A program made the position numbers and the translations under genes. From Bordetella trematum (lineage in GTDB: Bacteria > Pseudomonadota > Gammaproteobacteria > Burkholderiales > Burkholderiaceae_B): DNA of 64,000 bases. The notes under the pieces are model-generated. The model had not been told where the DNA came from. It saw only the letters and a program-made list of their open reading frames with translations, and did no database searches. This document shows, one piece after another, positions 26,824-38,101 of the stretch. Numbering within the stretch: the stretch's first letter is position 1; every line of letters starts with the position of its first letter. The stretch spans positions 1-64,000 of the forward strand of contig NZ_FKBR01000006.1 in assembly GCF_900078335.1 (NCBI RefSeq), written 5' to 3'.

Positions 26824-27718
26824 GGCTTGCCAAAAAACCTTGCCCTTTTAGTTTTGGTTTTGACAGTTCAGCGGCATTGCGGATCCCCTTGTAAAGGCTT
26901 TTTTCGGGGTGCTCCGCTAAGCCTGTCCGGAGTGTCGGGCGTGGTCAGCAGGATAGTGTAACGAAAGAGATCGGCGCAGATGTTTCGCGCGGGCGCTTCG
27001 CAAGGCGCTGGCGTGCCGGCATCGTACCGTGGATGTGGCGAAGGCATGTCCCGGGCGTGTGGTTTCCTTGCGTTTGCCAAGGTGGTTTTTGTTTTGGGTC
27101 TGCCCATGCGGGAAGGCCGGGTGCTCAGGCGCGGGCGCCGTCGTTGCGAAGGAACGGCGGGGGTTGCAATCGAGGTCCGGGCGGCTTGCGCGGCCAGGCA
27201 TCAGGGCACGGACAGGGCCGGGCATCGCCGCTTTCCGCCGATTGCTCACGATGTGACGGGCTGGCTCGATCAACCGGGCTGCAAGGATGATGTTTCAGGC
27301 AAGAAAGCAGTAAAGCAGAAATCGGGCGCGGTGGATGCGGCGCGAAGGTATGGCCGGTAGGCTGTCCAGGCACGTCCACAAGCAATCTCGATCACGTTTT
27401 AGAGCGGCGGTGCAGGCGCGGTGTGGGCGCCCGGCTTAAGTTCTCGCGGATCCTCCGGGTTTCGCTGGAGAAATGCCCCGGGCCCTGATGCGGGCAGCCG
27501 GATTCCGTCGCCAACAAAACGGCCGAGATTCGCCGTGGTCTAGCACCACGACGGTCGTCTGGGTTTGTCGCGAGCGCAATATCGGCGTGTTGCGATCGGC
27601 CGGCCCGTTTCTGTTTCTACCCCTGCCGGGTTGCCGGCAGGTAATCGCGTGTCAAGCCACCCAGGGTGCCGCAATGACGGTGCAGGCTTGATGCAAGACC
27701 CAACCCTCGGAGATAGTT
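26824..27718. other. long non-coding gap between map and rpsB
   Basis: Nearly 900 bases without a credible gene. The open frames here (for example 26980-27360 plus) lack domain character and a good ribosome-binding site. Visible structure: a hairpin CGTGGT/ACCACG (27534-27550), and CCTGCCGG/CCGGCAGG with a GTTG loop (27622-27641) close to rpsB, which may belong to the ribosomal-protein mRNA leader. The first 130 bases are clearly more AT-rich than the surroundings and hold the map promoter region. Confidence 0.5.
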
Positions 27719-28465
27719 ATGTCCCTTATGCGTGAAATGCTCGAAGCCGGTGTCCACTTCGGTCACCAGACCCGTTACTGGAACCCGAAGATGGCTCCCT
27801 ACATCTTCGGTCACCGCAACAAGATCCACATCATCAACCTGGAACAGACGGTCGCCAAGTTCCAGGAAGCCGCCAAGTTCGCCAAGCAGATCGCTGCCCG
27901 CGGTGGCAACATCCTGTTCGTCGGCACCAAGCGCGCCGCCCGTGAGCTGGTCGCTGCCGAAGCCGAACGCTGCGGCATGCCCTACGTCGACGCCCGCTGG
28001 CTCGGCGGCATGCTGACCAACTTCAAGACGGTCAAGAGCTCGATCAAGCGCCTGAAGGACATGGAAGCCATGGTTGCCGACGGCAGCGTCGAGCGCCTGA
28101 CCAAGAAGGAAGGCCTGTTGTTCCAGCGCGAGCTGGACAAGCTGAACAAGTCCATCGGCGGCATCAAGGACATGCCCGGCCTGCCCGACGCCCTGTTCGT
28201 GATCGACGTCGGCTACCACAAGATTGCCGTGGCCGAAGCCCGCACGCTGGGCATCCCGGTCGTGGCCGTGGTCGATACCAACCACTCGCCCGACGGCGTT
28301 GACTACGTCATCCCCGGCAACGACGACTCGGCCCGCGCCATCGCCCTGTATGCCAAGGGCATCGCCGACGCCGTGCTGGAAGGCCGCGAGCAGAGCCTGA
28401 ACGGCCTGGTGGAAGAAATCACCGAAGCCGAAGAGTTCGTCGAAGTGCAGGAAGACCAGGCCTGA
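27719..28465 (+). CDS. rpsB: 30S ribosomal protein S2
   Basis: 248 aa. It starts [20 protein letters not shown] and continues [20 protein letters not shown], the S2 signature. S2 binds the 30S head-body junction late in assembly. Codon use is strongly biased to C/G-ending optimal codons, as in highly expressed genes. It is followed by tsf, the almost universal order. Confidence 0.99.
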   Translation: MSLMREMLEAGVHFGHQTRYWNPKMAPYIFGHRNKIHIINLEQTVAKFQEAAKFAKQIAARGGNILFVGTKRAARELVAAEAERCGMPYVDARWLGGMLTNFKTVKSSIKRLKDMEAMVADGSVERLTKKEGLLFQRELDKLNKSIGGIKDMPGLPDALFVIDVGYHKIAVAEARTLGIPVVAVVDTNHSPDGVDYVIPGNDDSARAIALYAKGIADAVLEGREQSLNGLVEEITEAEEFVEVQEDQA

Positions 28466-28507
28466 TAGGCCGGTCCGGCCCGCCGGTCATCCGGCGGCGC
28501 CCACGCC

Positions 28508-28559
28508 GAGGCGGGCTCCCGCCTCTGACCCTGCGGGCGGCTAACGCTGCCTGCAGGGT
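28508..28559 (+). other. two hairpins in the rpsB-tsf spacer
   Basis: GAGGCGGG/CCCGCCTC (28508-28525) and ACCCTGC/GCAGGGT with an internal GGCGGC/GCTGCC-type pairing (28528-28559). No T-run follows. They may protect rpsB mRNA 3' ends or reduce read-through into tsf. Confidence 0.5.
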
Positions 28560-28624
28560 GTCTCAAAGAATCAAACCGATGTCCCGGTGCTGTCCGGGGC
28601 ATGTCTTAGCGAATTGGAGCAAAC

Positions 28625-29500
28625 ATGGCTGAAATTACCGCTGCCCTGGTCAAGGAACTGCGCGAGAAGACCGACGCACCCATGATGGAGTGCAAGAAAG
28701 CGCTGACCGAAGCTGACGGCGATCTGGCCCGTGCCGAAGAAATCCTGCGCGTCAAGCTGGGCAACAAGGCCAGCAAGGCCGCCACGCGTGTGACCGCCGA
28801 AGGTCTGGTCGGCCTGTTCATCGCCGCCGACGGCAAGCAAGGCGCCGTCATCGAAGTCAACTGCGAAACCGACTTCGTTGCCAAGAACCCGGACTTCATC
28901 GAGTTCGTCAGCAAGCTGGCCGAACTGGTTGCCGCCAAGAACCCGGCCGACGTGGCTGCCCTGTCCGAACTGGCCTTCGGCGAAGGCACCGTCGACACGA
29001 CCCGTACCGCTCTGGTCGGCAAGATCGGCGAGAACATCTCGATCCGTCGTTTCCAGCGCATCGAAACCCCGAACTCGCTGGCCAGCTACCTGCACGGCGG
29101 TCGTATCGGCGTGCTGGTCGAATACGCCGGCGCCGAAGAAGTGGGCAAGGACCTGGCGATGCACATCGCCGCCACCAAGCCCAAGGCCCTGAATGCCGAC
29201 GGCGTGCCTGCCGCCGACATCGAAGCCGAGCGTTCGGTCGCCGCCCAGAAGGCCGCCGAATCGGGCAAGCCGGCCGAAATCGTCGCCAAGATGGTTGACG
29301 GTTCGGTGCAGAAGTTCCTGAAGGAAGTCACGCTGCTGTCGCAGCCCTTCGTCAAGAACGACAAGCAAACGGTTGAGCAGATGCTCAAGGAAAAGGGCGC
29401 TTCGATTTCGCAGTTCGCTCTGTACGTCGTTGGTGAAGGCATCGAGAAGAAGACCACCGATTTCGCCGCTGAAGTCGCCGCCGCCGTTGGCCAGGCCTGA
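28625..29500 (+). CDS. tsf: translation elongation factor Ts
   Basis: 291 aa. N-terminal UBA-like part ([38 protein letters not shown]) and the EF-Tu contact [12 protein letters not shown] are present, with the C-terminal dimer domain after that. EF-Ts exchanges GDP for GTP on EF-Tu. Start ATG 28625 with GGAG 7 bases upstream. Codon bias is high, as in rpsB. Confidence 0.99.
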   Translation: MAEITAALVKELREKTDAPMMECKKALTEADGDLARAEEILRVKLGNKASKAATRVTAEGLVGLFIAADGKQGAVIEVNCETDFVAKNPDFIEFVSKLAELVAAKNPADVAALSELAFGEGTVDTTRTALVGKIGENISIRRFQRIETPNSLASYLHGGRIGVLVEYAGAEEVGKDLAMHIAATKPKALNADGVPAADIEAERSVAAQKAAESGKPAEIVAKMVDGSVQKFLKEVTLLSQPFVKNDKQTVEQMLKEKGASISQFALYVVGEGIEKKTTDFAAEVAAAVGQA

Positions 29501-29518
29501 CGCGTCAATCGAGCCTGT

Positions 29519-30321
<803 letters not shown>

Positions 30322-30335
30322 GAAGAGGAAAATCC

Positions 30336-30896
30336 ATGAGCGTCGCAGACATTCGTAATTCGGCCGAGACCAGGATGAGCAAGTCCCTGGAAACGCTCAA
30401 GACCAACCTGTCCAAGATCCGCACCGGTCGTGCCCACGCCGGTATCCTGGATCATGTGCTGGTGGACTATTACGGTTCGCCGGTGCCGGTCAGCCAGGTT
30501 GCCAACCTCAACCTGGTCGATGCCCGCACCATCAGCGTGCAGCCCTACGAAAAACAGATGGCCGGCCCGATCGAGAAGGCCATCCGTGAGTCGGATCTGG
30601 GCCTGAACCCCATCTCGATGGGCGACACCCTGCGTGTGCCGATGCCGGCCCTCACCGAAGAGCGCCGCCGCGACCTGACCAAAGTGGTCAAGAGCGAAGG
30701 CGAGGACGCCAAGGTGGCGGTGCGCAACCTGCGCCGCGAAGCCAACGAAGGCCTGAAGAAGCTGGTCAAGGACAAGACCATCTCCGAGGACGACGAGCGT
30801 CGCGCCCAGGATGAAGTCCAGAAGCTGACCGACCGCGCTGTTACCGATATTGACAAGATGGTGGCGCAGAAAGAAGCGGAAATCATGACTGTCTGA
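30336..30896 (+). CDS. frr: ribosome recycling factor
   Basis: 186 aa, the family size, with the RRF pattern [20 protein letters not shown] near residue 30 and the conserved [20 protein letters not shown]. It splits post-termination ribosomes together with [15 protein letters not shown] gives the ribosome-binding site before ATG 30336. A terminator follows the stop codon. Confidence 0.98.
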   Translation: MSVADIRNSAETRMSKSLETLKTNLSKIRTGRAHAGILDHVLVDYYGSPVPVSQVANLNLVDARTISVQPYEKQMAGPIEKAIRESDLGLNPISMGDTLRVPMPALTEERRRDLTKVVKSEGEDAKVAVRNLRREANEGLKKLVKDKTISEDDERRAQDEVQKLTDRAVTDIDKMVAQKEAEIMTV

Positions 30897-30900
30897 GAAA

Positions 30901-30942
30901 ATCCCGCTGCGGTGCAAAAAAATTTGCGCCGCAGCGGATTTT
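30901..30942 (+). terminator. Rho-independent terminator after frr
   Basis: Long hairpin: CGCTGCGG pairs CCGCAGCG, extended inward by TGCAAA/TTTGCG and outward by AATC/GATT, then TTTT. The remaining gap to uppS (30943-31188) holds no recognised promoter or gene; a frame at 30944-31378 runs into uppS in another phase and looks spurious. Confidence 0.88.
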
Positions 30943-31188
30943 CATGGACGATGGGTTTTTCAGGCGTCCGGCCTGCTTTGCAGCCAGGGCTTTGCTTTTA
31001 AACGCAAAACCCGCCGCAAGCCGGGTCAGGCGCAGATTCTTGGCGCCGCCGCGCCGCTGTCCGTTTGAGCGGGCGGCAGAATTTGCGGCGGCGTTTGGTT
31101 TTACGGCCGAGGCCGGCCTTGCCGCAGGCCAGCATTTGCGGCCCTCTTGCACGCCTCCGTGGAAAAGACGGGGCGTGAAACATTTCAC

Positions 31189-31947
31189 ATGGCAACCAGT
31201 TCCACTCAGGCGATTCCCGAGGCAGCCGCGATTCCGCAGCATGTGGCCATCATCATGGATGGCAATGGCCGTTGGGCCACGCGACGCCATCTGCCGCGTA
31301 CCGCGGGCCATGCCAAGGGAGTCCAGGCGGTGCGTCGGGTGGTCGAGGCCTGCGGGCGACGCGGGGTTCGCTATCTGACCCTGTTCGCCTTCAGCTCCGA
31401 GAACTGGCGCCGGCCGGCCGAAGAAGTGTCGCTGCTGATGCGGCTGTTCATGCAGGCGCTCGAGCGCGAAGTGGACAAGCTGCAGGAGCAGGGCGTGCGC
31501 CTGCACGTCATCGGCGACCTGAGCGCCTTCGAGCCGCGCCTGCAGACCCTGATTCACGAGGCCCAGGAGCGTACGCGCCACAACGACCGCCTGCACCTGA
31601 GCGTGGCTGCCAACTATGGCGGGCGCTGGGACATCCTTCAGGCCACGCGCGCCCTGCTGACGGCCGAGCCGGAACTGGCGGCGCGGCCCCAGGACCTCGA
31701 CGAGGCCCGGCTGGCGCGTCACCTGTCCATGGCCTGGGCGCCCGAGCCGGATCTGTTCATCCGTACCGGCGGCGAGCAGCGCATCTCGAATTTTCTGATC
31801 TGGCAGCTCGCCTATACCGAGCTGTTTTTCACCGATGCTTTCTGGCCGGATTTCGGCGCCGCGCAACTGGATGAGGCCATCGCCTGGTACCAGGGTCGCG
31901 AACGCCGTTTCGGCCGAACCAGCGAGCAGCTGCGCGCCGCGCGCTGA
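31189..31947 (+). CDS. uppS: undecaprenyl diphosphate synthase
   Basis: 252 aa from ATG 31189 ([16 protein letters not shown]); the ribosome-binding site there is weak. Cis-prenyltransferase motifs: [20 protein letters not shown] with the catalytic Asp, [20 protein letters not shown], and the C-terminal [20 protein letters not shown]. It makes the C55 lipid carrier for peptidoglycan and LPS. It opens a run of envelope genes: uppS-cdsA-dxr-rseP-bamA. Confidence 0.97.
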   Translation: MATSSTQAIPEAAAIPQHVAIIMDGNGRWATRRHLPRTAGHAKGVQAVRRVVEACGRRGVRYLTLFAFSSENWRRPAEEVSLLMRLFMQALEREVDKLQEQGVRLHVIGDLSAFEPRLQTLIHEAQERTRHNDRLHLSVAANYGGRWDILQATRALLTAEPELAARPQDLDEARLARHLSMAWAPEPDLFIRTGGEQRISNFLIWQLAYTELFFTDAFWPDFGAAQLDEAIAWYQGRERRFGRTSEQLRAAR

Positions 31948-31979
31948 TCGGCTGGCGATACCGACAAGGAGACAGGTTC

Positions 31980-32831
31980 ATGCTGGGTCAGCGTATCGTT
32001 ACCGCCATCGTGCTTCTGGCCGTACTGGCCGCCACGCTGGCCAGTGCCAACCCCTGGTGGTTCGTCGCGCTGCTGGCGCTGGGCGCTGCGTGCGCGGCCT
32101 GGGAGTGGCTGCGTCTGACGCTGCCTCGCGGCAGCGGCGTGGTGGCCGTCGGCGTGTCGGCGCTGCTGTTTCTCGGCATGCTGTGGCTGGCCGACCTGTG
32201 GCTCACAGGGGAGGGCGCCGCCGCCCTGACGCAGGATTGGGTCCGGCAGGGCCTGGCGCCGGTGGTCTCCGTCGTCTGGATTGTCTTCGCCTGGGTGGCC
32301 GTGTTCCGTGGCCGCTCGGATGCCGAGCCGGCCAGCCTGGGCTGGTCGGTGTTCGCCGTTTTTGCCGCGCTGGCCGCCTGGTCGGCGCTGGCGCTCTTTT
32401 TCATCCGGCATGGCGCGCTCTACGTGGTGTCGCTGCTGGCGCTGGTGTGGGTGGCCGACGTGGCCGCCTACTTCGCCGGCCGGGCCTTCGGCAAACGCAA
32501 GCTGGCCCCCAAGGTCAGCCCGGGCAAGACGCAGGCCGGTGCGGTCGCCGGCGTGCTGGGCGCCGTGGTCTGGACGCTGGCCAGCGGCCAGTACGAAGGC
32601 ACCTTCGGGCATGACCTGCTGCAGGCCGGCTGGGCGGCAGCCATCATCGCCTCGGCCTTGCTGGGTGTATTGTCCATCGTCGGCGACCTGTTCGAGTCGC
32701 TGCTCAAGCGCCGCGCCGGCCGCAAGGATTCGAGCAATCTCTTGCCGGGGCATGGCGGTGTCTATGATCGTCTGGACGCCGTTCTGCCGGTCGCGCCTGT
32801 GGCCTTGCTTATGTCTGGAGTCCTGTTTTGA
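31980..32831 (+). CDS. cdsA: phosphatidate cytidylyltransferase
   Basis: 283 aa with about seven to eight hydrophobic helices. The CDP-diglyceride synthase signature stands near the C-terminus ([20 protein letters not shown], then [11 protein letters not shown]). It makes CDP-diacylglycerol for phospholipid synthesis at the inner membrane. GGAG lies 8 bases upstream of the ATG, and the stop codon overlaps the dxr start. Confidence 0.97.
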   Translation: MLGQRIVTAIVLLAVLAATLASANPWWFVALLALGAACAAWEWLRLTLPRGSGVVAVGVSALLFLGMLWLADLWLTGEGAAALTQDWVRQGLAPVVSVVWIVFAWVAVFRGRSDAEPASLGWSVFAVFAALAAWSALALFFIRHGALYVVSLLALVWVADVAAYFAGRAFGKRKLAPKVSPGKTQAGAVAGVLGAVVWTLASGQYEGTFGHDLLQAGWAAAIIASALLGVLSIVGDLFESLLKRRAGRKDSSNLLPGHGGVYDRLDAVLPVAPVALLMSGVLF

Positions 32832-34027
32832 CCGGTTTTCAACGCATCGCGGTGCTGGGCTCGACCGGGTCGGTCGGCGAAAGCACCCTGGATGTCATTG
32901 CGCGCTACCCGGAGCAGCTGCGGGTATATGCGCTGTCGGCCTATAGCCGCATGGATAAGCTCGCGCTGCAGGCGGCGGCGACCGGGGCCGAGGTCGTGGT
33001 GGTGCCCGATGCCGCCGCCGCGCAGCGCTTTCGCCGCGCCTGGGCGGGCACAGGGCCGATGCCGCAGCTGCGGGTCGGTGCGCAGGCGCTGGCCGACACG
33101 GCCGCCGATCCCGGCTGCACCACCGTCATGGCCGCCATCGTCGGCGCCGCCGGCCTGCCTGCCGCGCTGGCTGCCGCGCAAGCCGGCAAGCGCGTGCTGC
33201 TGGCCAACAAAGAGGCGCTGGTGGCTGCCGGCTCGCTCTTCATGGCAGCGGTGCGCCAGTCGGGCGCCGAACTGCTGCCCATCGACAGCGAACACAACGC
33301 CATTTTCCAATGCCTGCCGCAAGGCGGGCACGCCGGGGCTCCGCAGCGTCCGGCCGAGGGGGTGCGCAAACTCATCCTGACCGCCTCGGGCGGGCCGTTT
33401 CGCCGCATGGACCTGGAAGACCTGCACCAGGTGACGCCTGCGCAGGCCTGCGCGCATCCCAACTGGAGCATGGGGCGCAAGATTTCCGTCGATTCGGCCA
33501 CCATGGTCAACAAGGGCCTGGAGGTCATCGAGGCGCACTGGCTGTTCGCCATGCCGGCCGACCGCATCGAGGTGGTGATCCACCCGCAGAGCGTGGTGCA
33601 CTCCATGGTCGAGTACGAAGACGGCTCGGTGCTGGCGCAACTGGGCCAGCCCGACATGCGTACTCCCATTGCCTACGGGCTGGGTTTCCCGCAGCGGCTG
33701 CGCTCCGGCGTCAGCCCGCTGGACTTCGCCCGCCTGGGACGGCTCGATTTCGAAGCGCCGGATCTCAAGCGCTTTCCGTGTCTGGCGCTGAGCTATGCGG
33801 CCTTGCGCGCAGGGCAGGCCGCATGCATCACGCTCAACGCCGCCAACGAGGTCGCGGTGGCCGCCTTTCTTGAGGGGCGTCTGCCTTACACCTGGATTGC
33901 GCGGGTGATCGAGGCGGCGCTTGAGTGGCAGGCCGGACGGCCTTCTGTTACGCTTGACAGCCTTGGCGACGTGCTGTCGCTGGATGGTCAGGTGCGTGTT
34001 TTTGCCGGCAATCTCGGCCTTGCCTGA
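32828..34027 (+). CDS. dxr: 1-deoxy-D-xylulose 5-phosphate reductoisomerase
   Basis: 399 aa. Start is TTG at 32828, overlapping the cdsA stop as TTGA, with GGAG 7 bases upstream; the peptide [20 protein letters not shown] then gives the NADPH-binding start at the normal distance, which supports this rare codon. Also seen are [13 protein letters not shown], the metal site [13 protein letters not shown] and the flexible loop [10 protein letters not shown]. It converts DXP to MEP in the non-mevalonate isoprenoid route, feeding uppS. Confidence 0.96.
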   Translation: MTGFQRIAVLGSTGSVGESTLDVIARYPEQLRVYALSAYSRMDKLALQAAATGAEVVVVPDAAAAQRFRRAWAGTGPMPQLRVGAQALADTAADPGCTTVMAAIVGAAGLPAALAAAQAGKRVLLANKEALVAAGSLFMAAVRQSGAELLPIDSEHNAIFQCLPQGGHAGAPQRPAEGVRKLILTASGGPFRRMDLEDLHQVTPAQACAHPNWSMGRKISVDSATMVNKGLEVIEAHWLFAMPADRIEVVIHPQSVVHSMVEYEDGSVLAQLGQPDMRTPIAYGLGFPQRLRSGVSPLDFARLGRLDFEAPDLKRFPCLALSYAALRAGQAACITLNAANEVAVAAFLEGRLPYTWIARVIEAALEWQAGRPSVTLDSLGDVLSLDGQVRVFAGNLGLA

Positions 34028-34049
34028 TATCCCGGGCCAGGCCTCTCAT

Positions 34050-34073
34050 CCAGGCCCGCGGCGCCGGGCCTGG
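34050..34073 (+). other. GC-rich hairpin between dxr and rseP
   Basis: Nine-bp stem CCAGGCCCG/CGGGCCTGG with a six-base loop in the 136 bp dxr-rseP spacer. No T-run, so termination is uncertain. Confidence 0.4.
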
Positions 34074-34163
34074 TTGCCGTGCCACATTCCCGGCGCACGG
34101 CCTGCCACGCTTTTCCTTCCTGCTGTCCGGCAGGAGCCGCTACTGTCCGGGGCTGCCTGAAAC

Positions 34164-35498
34164 ATGATTTTTACCCTGCTGGCTTTTGTCATTGCGCTGG
34201 GCACGCTCATCACCTTTCACGAGCTGGGGCACTACTGGGTTGCGCGCCTGTGTGGCGTACGCGTTTTGCGTTTCTCGGTCGGCTTCGGCCGCGTGCTGCT
34301 GCGTCGTCGCGACCGACACGGCACCGAGTGGGCCGTCTCGGCCATTCCCCTGGGTGGCTACGTCAAGATGCAGGACGAACCGCCTGCCGGTGCGACGCCG
34401 GCGCAGGTGGCTGAGTCGTTCAACGCCAAATCGGTATGGCAACGTTTTGCCATCGTGGCGGCCGGGCCGGTCTTCAATCTGATCCTGGCGGTTGTGCTGT
34501 ATGCCGGGCTGGGCATGGCAGGCACCGAAGTGCCGGCGCCCGTGCTGGGTCAGCCGGCCGCCGGCACGCCGGCCCAGCAGGCGGGGGTGCGCGCCGGGGA
34601 CATCATCGAAGACATCGACGGTCGGCCGGTGTTGTCCTGGACCGAGGCGCGCTGGCGCTTGTTCGAGCGCCTGTCCTCCGACCAGCCGGTCAGTCTGACG
34701 CTCAAGGACGCCGACGGTGCGCGACGCGACCTGACGCTGGCGCTGCCGGCCGGGCTGCGGCTAGACCCTTCCCAGGCGGATCCGGTGCAGGTCATCGGGC
34801 TGCGCCTGCAGCAGGCCCGGCCCGTGGTGCGCAAGGTCATCGAGGGCGGCGTGGGCGAGGCGGCCGGCCTGCAGCCCGGCGACCTGATCCTCAGCGCCGC
34901 AGGGCGCGAGGTGCCCAACGCGGACGCCCTGGTGCAGGCAATCCAGCAGCATGCCGGCGAGCCTCTGGCTCTGGTGCTCAGCCGCGACGGCACGCCGATC
35001 AACCTTACGCTGACGCCGCGGGCCGAAACGGTTGACGGCCGGCGCATCGGTCGCGTCGGCGTGGAGATCGGCGGGCAGGTGCCCATGGTGGTCGAGCGTT
35101 TCGGGCCCGTGGACAGCCTCTGGCGTGGTGTCGAGCGCACTTGGGATACTGCATGGCTGTCGCTGCGCATGATGGGGCGCATGGTCATGGGTGAAGTGTC
35201 GCTGCGCAATATCAGCGGCCCGGTGACCATCGCCGACTATGCCGGGCAGACGGCCCGCATCGGGCTGGAGGCCTATATTGCCTACCTGGCCTTGATCAGC
35301 ATCAGTCTCGGCGTGCTCAACCTCCTGCCGATTCCTATGCTGGATGGCGGGCATCTGCTGTACTATCTCGTCGAAATCGTAAGAGGCCGACCCCTGTCCG
35401 ATCGCTGGGTCGATATCGGGCAGCGGGCCGGTATCGGTTTGCTGGCCTGCCTTATGGGGCTGGCCTTGTTCAATGATTTGACGCGCCTGTTCACGTAG
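34164..35498 (+). CDS. rseP: RIP zinc metalloprotease RseP (site-2 protease)
   Basis: 444 aa. Zinc motif HELGH at 19-23 lies in the first membrane helix (FVIALGTLITFHELGHYWVA), two PDZ domains sit in the periplasm (around 120-200 and 210-290, with AGVRAGDIIEDIDGRPVLSW and EAAGLQPGDLILSAAGREVP), and the third zinc ligand region LLPIPMLDGGHLLYYLVEI is near the C-terminus. RseP cleaves anti-sigma-E RseA and clears signal-peptide remnants. It precedes bamA by 52 bp. Confidence 0.97.
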   Translation: MIFTLLAFVIALGTLITFHELGHYWVARLCGVRVLRFSVGFGRVLLRRRDRHGTEWAVSAIPLGGYVKMQDEPPAGATPAQVAESFNAKSVWQRFAIVAAGPVFNLILAVVLYAGLGMAGTEVPAPVLGQPAAGTPAQQAGVRAGDIIEDIDGRPVLSWTEARWRLFERLSSDQPVSLTLKDADGARRDLTLALPAGLRLDPSQADPVQVIGLRLQQARPVVRKVIEGGVGEAAGLQPGDLILSAAGREVPNADALVQAIQQHAGEPLALVLSRDGTPINLTLTPRAETVDGRRIGRVGVEIGGQVPMVVERFGPVDSLWRGVERTWDTAWLSLRMMGRMVMGEVSLRNISGPVTIADYAGQTARIGLEAYIAYLALISISLGVLNLLPIPMLDGGHLLYYLVEIVRGRPLSDRWVDIGQRAGIGLLACLMGLALFNDLTRLFT

Positions 35499-35550
35499 GC
35501 GCGAATCGAATAAAATCCCCCGCCATTTGCACGACCAAGGATAGCAAAGG

Positions 35551-37920
35551 ATGTCTTTACGCCGGATGTTTGATCCCCAACGGGGCGCAAGGCACACGCA
35601 AGGGCGCGCGTTCAAAGCCGCCCGTCTGCCCAGCCTGGTTGCGGCGCTGCTGTTGCCGGCCTTGGCCCACGCTTTCGATCCCTTCGTGGTGCGCGATATC
35701 CGCGTCGAAGGCATTCAGCGGACCGATGCCGGCACGGTTTTCGGATACCTGCCCGTCAAGGTAGGCGAGACCTTCAGCGAGGCCGATGCCACCGAGGCCA
35801 TCCGCCGGCTGTACGCCACGGGCTTCTTCAGCGACGTGCAGATCCGCACCGAGAACCATGTGGTGGTGGTGGCGGTGCAGGAGCGCCCGACCATCGCCTC
35901 GATCAGCTTCAACGGCATGCGTGAGTTCGATTCCAAGAACATCATCCAGTCGCTGGCGCAGGTCGGTTTCGGCGAAGGCCGCATTTTCGACCAGTCCATG
36001 CTCGAGCGCGCCGAGTACGAGCTCAAGGAGCAGTACCTCAGCAAGGGCAAGTACGGCGTCGAGGTCACGGCGACCGTCACGCCGTTGCCGCGCAATCGCG
36101 TCGGCGTCAGCTTTGACGTGTTCGAGGGCGACGTCGCCAAGATCCGCGAAATCCGCGTGGTCGGCAACAAGGCCTTCTCGGAAAGCGAACTGCTCGATCA
36201 GTTCGACCTGAGCACCCCGGGCTGGCTGACCTGGTACACCAATACCGACAAGTATTCGCGCGAAAAGCTCGAAGGCGATATCGAGCGCCTGCGCTCCTTC
36301 TACCTCGATCGCGGCTACCTGGAGTTTTCGGTCGAGCCGCCGCAGGTGACCATTTCGCCGGACCGCAAGGACATCTACATCACCGTCACTCTGCACGAAG
36401 GCGAGCCCTACAAGGTGCGCAGCGTCAAGCTGGCGGGCAACCTGCTGGGGCTGAACAAAGAAATCGAGCAGCTCATCGAGATCAAGCCCGATGAACTGTT
36501 CTCGGCGGCCAAGGCCAACAACTCGGCCAAGGCCATCACCGATTACCTGGGTGATCTGGGCTATGCGTTCGCCAACGTGAACCCGAACCCGCAGCTGGAC
36601 CGCGAAAAGCACGAAGCCGATGTGACGTTCTACATCGACCCGAGCCGCCGCGTGTACGTGCGCCGCATCCAGATCGGCGGCAACACACGTACCCGTGATG
36701 AAGTCGTGCGCCGCGAGATGCGCCAGCAAGAGGCCGCCTGGTACGACGCCTCCGACATCAAGGTGTCGCGCGACCGGGTCGACCGTCTGGGCTACTTCAA
36801 CGACGTCAACGTCAAGACGGACCCGGTGCCGGGCTCGCCCGACCAGGTCGACATCAACGTCGACGTGAAGGAGAAGCCCACCGGCATGATCAACCTCGGG
36901 GTCGGCTATGGCTCGTCCGAAAAGGCCATTCTGTCGGCCGGGATCAGCGAGGACAACGTCTTCGGCAGCGGCACCAACCTGTCCTTGCAGGTAAACACCA
37001 GCAAGAGCAACCGCGCCGCGGTGCTCTCGCATACCGACCCGTACTTCACCAAGGAAGGCATCAGCCGCACGACGTCGCTGTACTACCGCGTCACCGAGCC
37101 CTGGAACAACAACGACGGTGACTACCGCGTGAAGTCCATGGGTCTGGGCATGAACTTCGGCGTGCCGATCTCCGAGTACGACCGCATCTTCCTGGGCGCC
37201 AACTACGAACGCAACCAGATCGATCTGTACAACAACTCGCCGCAGGCGTATCGCGACTTCGTCAATCAGTACAGCGATACGACCAACGCGATGATCTTCA
37301 ACGTGGGCTGGTCCAAGGACACGCGTGACAGCGCGCTGGCGCCGACCAAGGGCGGATACACCCGCCTGAAGGGCGACTTCTCCACCATGGATCTGAAGTA
37401 CTACCTGCTGAGCGCTCAGCAGCAGTACTACATCCCGCTGGGTCGCGACTACACCTTTGCGCTCAACGGCCTGGTCGATTACGGCCATTCGTATGGCGGC
37501 AAGGACTATCCGGTCATCAAGAACGTCTACGGTGGCGGCATCGGCACGGTGCGTGGCTACGATGGCGCCTCGCTGGGTCCGCGCGACCCGCTCACGGGCG
37601 ACTACCTCGGTGGCTCGCGCCGCATCGTTGCCAATGCCCAGCTCTACCTGCCGTTCCCGGGCGCCAACAAGGACCGCACGCTGCGCTGGTTCGTGTTCGC
37701 CGATGCGGGTCAGGTGTCGGCAGGCAGCGGCATGAGCTGCACGGCAGGCAAGTCCAGCAGCCCCGTGGAAGATCCTTGCGGCTGGCGTTATTCGGCCGGT
37801 ATCGGCCTGTCGTGGCAGTCGCCGCTGGGTCCGCTGCAGCTGTCCTATGCTCGTCCGCTCAACTCCAAGTCGGGCGACGATACGCAGAGCTTCCAGTTCC
37901 AGATCGGCACCGGATTCTGA
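35551..37920 (+). CDS. bamA: outer membrane protein assembly factor BamA
   Basis: 789 aa. A signal peptide (core SLVAALLLPALAHAF) leads to five POTRA domains (starting FVVRDIRVEGIQRTDAGTVF) and a C-terminal 16-strand barrel with the conserved lid motif VRGYDGASLGPRD and the final aromatic FQFQIGTGF. BamA inserts barrel proteins into the outer membrane. The n-region is about 25 residues long; ATG at 35566 (MFDPQRG) is an alternative start. Next to skp and lpxD as in most Gram-negatives. Confidence 0.98.
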   Translation: MSLRRMFDPQRGARHTQGRAFKAARLPSLVAALLLPALAHAFDPFVVRDIRVEGIQRTDAGTVFGYLPVKVGETFSEADATEAIRRLYATGFFSDVQIRTENHVVVVAVQERPTIASISFNGMREFDSKNIIQSLAQVGFGEGRIFDQSMLERAEYELKEQYLSKGKYGVEVTATVTPLPRNRVGVSFDVFEGDVAKIREIRVVGNKAFSESELLDQFDLSTPGWLTWYTNTDKYSREKLEGDIERLRSFYLDRGYLEFSVEPPQVTISPDRKDIYITVTLHEGEPYKVRSVKLAGNLLGLNKEIEQLIEIKPDELFSAAKANNSAKAITDYLGDLGYAFANVNPNPQLDREKHEADVTFYIDPSRRVYVRRIQIGGNTRTRDEVVRREMRQQEAAWYDASDIKVSRDRVDRLGYFNDVNVKTDPVPGSPDQVDINVDVKEKPTGMINLGVGYGSSEKAILSAGISEDNVFGSGTNLSLQVNTSKSNRAAVLSHTDPYFTKEGISRTTSLYYRVTEPWNNNDGDYRVKSMGLGMNFGVPISEYDRIFLGANYERNQIDLYNNSPQAYRDFVNQYSDTTNAMIFNVGWSKDTRDSALAPTKGGYTRLKGDFSTMDLKYYLLSAQQQYYIPLGRDYTFALNGLVDYGHSYGGKDYPVIKNVYGGGIGTVRGYDGASLGPRDPLTGDYLGGSRRIVANAQLYLPFPGANKDRTLRWFVFADAGQVSAGSGMSCTAGKSSSPVEDPCGWRYSAGIGLSWQSPLGPLQLSYARPLNSKSGDDTQSFQFQIGTGF

Positions 37921-38101
37921 TGCGGATCAAACGGCTTGAAGACTTTGCGTGATTAACTGCACGATCGCCGGCGAATATGCCCCTTGAGCCTGCCCTTGCC
38001 GGTAACGCTTGAAACATGGGGTCATAGGCCGGCGCTCGCGCCTATTCGAATTAGTGGCACAATATTGTCTTTGCCCTTTACCTTTCAAAGGTGAGATTTT
38101 C

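Noticed and set aside
26980-27360. 126-codon plus-strand open frame in the map-rpsB gap
   Set aside because: No ribosome-binding site, no domain-like pattern and codon choice unlike the neighbouring genes. A real gene cannot be fully excluded.
30944-31378. 144-codon plus-strand open frame between frr and uppS
   Set aside because: It overlaps uppS in another phase, is preceded directly by the frr terminator, lacks a ribosome-binding site and reads as Arg/Pro/Ala-rich noise.
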